Origin: DASUSH01 sp036375215
Lineage (GTDB): Bacteria; Actinomycetota; Thermoleophilia; Solirubrobacterales; 70-9
Assembly (NCBI GenBank): GCA_036375215.1
Contig: DASUSH010000106.1
Span: forward strand, 1 to 57,918
Length of the DNA stretch: 57,918 nucleotides
Direction of reading: 5' to 3'
Translations under genes and position numbers: made by a program
Part shown: one piece after another, positions 54,872 to 57,918 of the stretch
Layout: each line of letters starts with the position of its first letter
Numbering within the stretch: the stretch's first letter is position 1
Notes under the pieces: model-generated
Told to the model about the DNA's origin: nothing
Databases searched by the model: none
The model's input: only the letters and a program-made list of their open reading frames with translations

Positions 54872-54880
54872 GCGCCACCG

Positions 54881-55717
54881 ATGCCCGGCAAGCTCACCGT
54901 CGCCCCGACCCCGATCGGGAACATGGAGGACGTCACGCCGCGCGTGCGCAGGACGCTCGCCGAGGCCGACGTCGTCGCCTGCGAGGACACGCGCCGCGCC
55001 GGCCGGCTGTTCGAGCGGCTCGAGATCGAGACGCCCCGGCTGGTCTCCAACCACGAGGGCAACGAGGACGAGCGGGCGATCCAGCTCGCCCAGGCGATCG
55101 AGCGCGGGGCGAAAGTGGCGCTCGTCACCGACGCCGGCACGCCGGCGATCTCGGACCCCGGCTGGCGCCTGATCCGGACCTGCATCGACCGCGACCTCGA
55201 GGTCGAGGTGCTGCCCGGTCCCTCGGCGGTCACGACCGCGCTCGTCGCCTCCGGGCTGCCCGCCCACCGCTGGCGCTTCGAGGGTTTCCTGCCGCGCCGC
55301 GCCGGCGAGCTCGAGCGCGTCCTGCAGGCGACCGAGACCGTGGTCGCCTTCGAGTCGCCGCGGCGGCTGCCGGAGTCGCTGGCCGCGCTCGCGCAGCTCG
55401 CTCCCGACCGGCCCGCCGCCGTGTGCCGCGAGCTCTCGAAGCTCCACGAGGAGGTCGCCCGCGGCACCCTCTCCGAGCTCGCCCGCCGGTTCCGCGAGGA
55501 CGTCCGCGGCGAGATCGTCCTCGTCCTCGGCGCCGGCGCGGGAGCGGGCGGCCAAGGCGCCGCCGGCGAGGACATGCAATTCGCCGTCGACGCGCTGCGC
55601 CGCCTGGTCCAGTCGGGCGCCCGACCGCGCGCGGCCGCCCAGGTCGTCGCCGCGCTCACCGGGACCCGGCCGAACGAGCTCTACACGGCGCTCACCGGCC
55701 GCGCTCCCCGCGAGTAA
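54881..55717 (+). CDS. rsmI: 16S rRNA (cytidine1402-2'-O)-methyltransferase
   Basis: 278 residues, tetrapyrrole-methylase fold. Seen: APTPIGNMEDVTPRVRRTLAEADVVACEDTRR, SNHEGNEDERA, VALVTDAGTPAISDPGWRLIRTC with the SAM-binding GxPxxSDPG, PGPSAVTTALVASGLPAHRWRFEGFLPRR and FESPRRL, then ELSKLHEEVARGTL. All are RsmI hallmarks. It methylates the decoding centre of 16S rRNA. Usually paired with yraN or an adjacent metG/tatD set in actinobacteria; metG lies about 1 kb downstream here. Confidence 0.95.
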   Translation: MPGKLTVAPTPIGNMEDVTPRVRRTLAEADVVACEDTRRAGRLFERLEIETPRLVSNHEGNEDERAIQLAQAIERGAKVALVTDAGTPAISDPGWRLIRTCIDRDLEVEVLPGPSAVTTALVASGLPAHRWRFEGFLPRRAGELERVLQATETVVAFESPRRLPESLAALAQLAPDRPAAVCRELSKLHEEVARGTLSELARRFREDVRGEIVLVLGAGAGAGGQGAAGEDMQFAVDALRRLVQSGARPRAAAQVVAALTGTRPNELYTALTGRAPRE

Positions 55718-55741
55718 AGCCGTTTCGACCGCCCCCGGGCG

Positions 55742-55747
55742 TATCTT
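55742..55747 (+). promoter_or_regulatory. Leaderless-type -10 box TATCTT
   Basis: TATCTT ends 7 nt before the ATG at 55755. Confidence 0.5.
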
Positions 55748-55754
55748 TCGGCAC

Positions 55755-56018
55755 ATGGCAAAGCGCGATCCGCGCATGGTCTCGCTGGGCTACGGCAAGC
55801 TCGTCCGCGCCGATCGCGTCTACGCGATGGTGCCGCTGCCGCCGGAGGAGCGCGGCGACGGCCGCCGCACCTACGTCCACGTCGACGGCATGCCGGAGCC
55901 GCTGGTCGCCTCGCGCTCGGAGAAGGCGATCCTCGCCGACGTCGAGGAGGCGCTCACCGAGGCCTCGGGGATGCCGCGCCAGCGCCGCCAGGCGAAGGGG
56001 CAGGACTCGCTGATCTAG
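55755..56018 (+). CDS. RemA/DUF370-like small protein
   Basis: 87 residues. MVSLGYGKLVRADRVYAMVPL matches the start of RemA/DUF370 proteins (iGfGn-v-a-Riv-ivs), and RRTYVHVDGMPEPLVASRSEKAILADVEEAL fits the second half (gr-t-svi-ds-hvi-s). RemA in Bacillus is a ring-forming DNA-binding activator of matrix genes. This copy has a longer middle (PPEERGDG) and a basic C-terminal tail (RQRRQAKGQD). Assignment rests on pattern, not on search. Own TATCTT box. Confidence 0.65.
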   Translation: MAKRDPRMVSLGYGKLVRADRVYAMVPLPPEERGDGRRTYVHVDGMPEPLVASRSEKAILADVEEALTEASGMPRQRRQAKGQDSLI

Positions 56019-56132
56019 CCGTTCGCGCGCGCCCGACGGTTCCCGGTTGCGCGCCGGCGGTCGCACGGGTTACCTTCCGAAGGCACGCACGCCGAGCATC
56101 CATCGGCGGCAAGCGGAGGGGAGGGTGAGCAG

Positions 56133-56651
56133 ATGGCGTCGAGCGTGGGGGACCTCGGACCGGCCGAGGCGTCCGTGCTCGCGGCGGACCTCACCCAGCT
56201 CATGCGGGAGGTCGACAGCTTCTTCTGCACCGAGGAGCGCGAGGTCGCCGAGCGCTACTGGAAGTACTACCTCGTGCCCGAGATCGAGCGGCTGTTCACG
56301 CCCGACCTCACGATCCACTCCCACTACGAGGGCCCGAGCGGGCAGCTCCTGTACACGGGCTACGCGGGCATGCACGCCTGGGCGGACGACATCGTCACGC
56401 TCTTCACCCGCTTCGTCCGCCGCAACACCGACTGGCAGCCGCTCGGCCGCGACGCGCTCCTCGTCAACCAGCACGTCGAGGCGGTCGGCCGCTCGAGCGG
56501 CGCCGACATCGAGCTGAACCTCTGGCTCCTCTGGCTGGTCAGGGAGGGGCGGGTCTGCTCGGTGCGCACGTTTCCCGACCGGTTCCTCGCCGAGTCGGCG
56601 GCCGGCGCCGCCCGGCTCGCCTCCGACGCCGCCCGCCTCCCCCCGGCCTGA
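56133..56651 (+). CDS. NTF2-fold (SnoaL-like) protein
   Basis: 172 residues. The middle reads as a cone-shaped NTF2 domain: RYWKYYLVPEIERLFTPDLTIHSHYEGPSGQLLYTGYAGMHAWADDIVTLFTRF, then strands LLVNQHVEAVGRSSGADIELNLWLLWLVREGRVCSVRTFPDR. Such folds bind small hydrophobic ligands or act as isomerases; no catalytic set can be assigned. The leader has TACCTT (56070-56075) and GGAGGGGAGGG before the ATG, so the gene is probably leadered and well translated. Confidence 0.75.
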   Translation: MASSVGDLGPAEASVLAADLTQLMREVDSFFCTEEREVAERYWKYYLVPEIERLFTPDLTIHSHYEGPSGQLLYTGYAGMHAWADDIVTLFTRFVRRNTDWQPLGRDALLVNQHVEAVGRSSGADIELNLWLLWLVREGRVCSVRTFPDRFLAESAAGAARLASDAARLPPA

Positions 56652-56680
56652 GCGCCGCCGCGACGTTCTCGGATCGACTC

Positions 56681-56686
56681 TAAGCT
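56681..56686 (+). promoter_or_regulatory. Leaderless-type -10 box TAAGCT for metG
   Basis: TAAGCT ends 11 nt before the metG GTG at 56698. Confidence 0.4.
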
Positions 56687-56697
56687 CACGAGCCCTC

Positions 56698-57918
56698 GTG
56701 AGCTACTACATAACCACCCCGATCTACTACGTGAACGCCGAGCCGCACCTCGGCCACGCGTACTCGACGATCGCGGCCGACGTCCTCGCCCGGCACATGC
56801 GCCAGCGCGGCGAGGACGTGTTCTTCCAGACCGGCACCGACGAGCACGGCGAGCCGACCGCGCTCGCCGCCGAGCGCGAGGGGGTCACGCCGCAGGAGCT
56901 CGCGGACCGCAACTCGGCCCGGTTCCGCGAGCTGATGCCGAAGATCAACGCCTCGATCGACTACTTCATCCGCACGTCGGACCCGCAGCACATCGCGCGC
57001 GTCCAGGAGGTGATGCAGCGCGTCCACGACAACGGGCACGTCTACGAGGGCGTGTACGAGGGCTGGTACTGCCCGCGCTGCGCCGACTTCAAGACCGAGT
57101 CGGAGCTCGGCCCCGGCAACACCTGCCCGATCCACGAGATCCCGCTCGAGCGCCAGCGCGAGGAGAACTGGTTCTTCCGGCTCTCCTCCTTCCAGGCGGA
57201 CCTCGAGCGCCTCTACGAGGAGCGGCCGGGTTTCGTCGTGCCCGAGTTCCGCCGCAACGAGGCGCTCTCGTTCATCCGCGGCGGCCTCCAGGACGTCTCG
57301 CTCTCGCGCCCCAACATCTCCTGGGGCGTGCCCCTTCCCTGGGACCCCGGCCAGGTCATGTACGTCTGGTTCGACGCGCTGCTCAACTACTACACGGCGC
57401 TGTCGTTCGGCGCGGGCGACGGCGACCGGACCGCGGAGCTGTGGCCCGCCACGCTGCAGATCCTCGCCAAGGACATCCTCAAGTTCCACGCCGTCATCTG
57501 GCCGGCGATGCTGCTCGCCGCCGGCATCGAGCTGCCCCGGCACCTGTTCATCCACGGCTACCTGCTGATGCGCGACGCGAGCGGGAGCGAGCACAAGATG
57601 TCCAAGTCGCTCGGCAACGTGCTCGACCCGTTCGAGGTGATGGACACCTTCGGGACCGACGCGCTCCGCTACTACTGCTTCCGCGAGGTCTCGTTCGGCC
57701 AGGACGGCGGCGTGTCGACCGTGACGTTCGGCGAGCGCTACGAGACCGAGCTGGCCAACGAGCTCGGCAACCTCGCGAGCCGCACGCTGGCGATGATCGA
57801 CCGCTATCGCGGCGCCACGGTGCCCGACGTGGAGCTCGACCCCGCGCTCGCGAAGGACTTCGACGGCCTGCGCGAGGAGGTGTCCGAGCTGCTCGACCGC
57901 GGCGAGATCACGCAGGCG
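56698..57918 (+). CDS. metG: Methionine--tRNA ligase (cut by right edge)
   Basis: 407 codons visible. Starts SYYITTPIYYVNAEPHLGHAYSTIAADVLARH, where HLGH is the HIGH motif; TGTDEHGEPTALAAEREG follows; the connective peptide has one zinc-type pair CPRCADFKTESELGPGNTC; then KDILKFHAVIWPAMLLAAG, and KMSKSLGN as the KMSKS loop; after that the helical anticodon domain begins (TELANELGNLASRTLAMIDRY). Class I synthetase that charges initiator and elongator tRNA-Met. GTG start. Confidence 0.96.
   Translation, partial: MSYYITTPIYYVNAEPHLGHAYSTIAADVLARHMRQRGEDVFFQTGTDEHGEPTALAAEREGVTPQELADRNSARFRELMPKINASIDYFIRTSDPQHIARVQEVMQRVHDNGHVYEGVYEGWYCPRCADFKTESELGPGNTCPIHEIPLERQREENWFFRLSSFQADLERLYEERPGFVVPEFRRNEALSFIRGGLQDVSLSRPNISWGVPLPWDPGQVMYVWFDALLNYYTALSFGAGDGDRTAELWPATLQILAKDILKFHAVIWPAMLLAAGIELPRHLFIHGYLLMRDASGSEHKMSKSLGNVLDPFEVMDTFGTDALRYYCFREVSFGQDGGVSTVTFGERYETELANELGNLASRTLAMIDRYRGATVPDVELDPALAKDFDGLREEVSELLDRGEITQA

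Overview
The window is about 58 kb of very GC-rich DNA with almost no non-coding space. Gene content (split aspartokinase/ASD operon, LCP protein, alpha2-type glycyl-tRNA synthetase, eukaryal-type IDH, CCG-domain succinate dehydrogenase, DUF3159 protein), free use of GTG/TTG starts and TANNNT boxes 6-11 nt ahead of start codons suggest an actinomycetote, most likely of the class Thermoleophilia (Solirubrobacterales-like). That taxonomic call is inference from family resemblance. I see no rRNA, tRNA, CRISPR array, phage or plasmid.

Layout. 1-3.1 kb: MMPL exporter (cut by the left edge) with its PadR repressor, a 4-TM protein and a GH3 glycosidase-like protein, divergent from 3.1-8.5 kb: lysC - DUF3159 - asd - large GT-C-like membrane protein. 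8.5-13.4 kb: three unrelated cation/anion antiporter-type transporters plus a CBS protein. 13.4-17.3 kb: succinate dehydrogenase/fumarate reductase of the CCG-subunit type (A, B and E subunits). 17.4-22.3 kb: site-2-protease homologue, HD-GYP protein with an extracytoplasmic repeat tail, M28 peptidase and small membrane/secreted proteins. 22.3-23.7 kb: class I glutamine amidotransferase followed by a REP-associated tyrosine transposase (RAYT) bracketed by paired palindromic repeats. 23.7-29.7 kb: a leftward putrescine/GABA catabolic cluster (glutamine-synthetase-like PuuA, PuuD hydrolase, aldehyde dehydrogenase, SDR, APC permease). 29.7-35.5 kb: AidB-type acyl-CoA dehydrogenase, TetR regulator with a perfect operator, DHA2 exporter, metallo-beta-lactamase-fold hydrolase and a lipoprotein gene that seems frameshifted. 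35.5-37.8 kb: icd-mdh (TCA cycle). 37.8-40.1 kb: AT-hook DNA-binding protein, fatty acid hydroxylase, Cys-rich small protein, RNase Z-like hydrolase. 40.2-43.1 kb: hsp20-lon proteostasis pair. 43.2-48.3 kb: GMC oxidoreductase, cold-shock protein, haloalkane dehalogenase with a 2-hydroxyacid dehydrogenase. 48.3-53.8 kb: R2-like diiron protein fused to an SCP2-like domain, lipoprotein, glyS, small proteins, FmdB and LCP protein. 53.9 kb to the right edge: ROK glucokinase, rsmI, a RemA-like protein, an NTF2-fold protein and metG (cut by the edge).

Themes. (1) More than twenty genes carry a TANNNT -10 box 6-11 nt before the start codon, the signature of leaderless transcription; in three cases the TAG stop of the gene before also forms the start of that box. 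(2) Paired REP palindromes occur at three places, always touching stop codons, and one pair of pairs frames a RAYT gene. (3) Several promoters carry perfect inverted repeats (PadR, TetR, the AT-hook protein, the diiron protein, the APC permease). (4) Two genes have no ATG/GTG/TTG at their proper N terminus and are best explained by CTG starts at reinitiation distance from the preceding stop.
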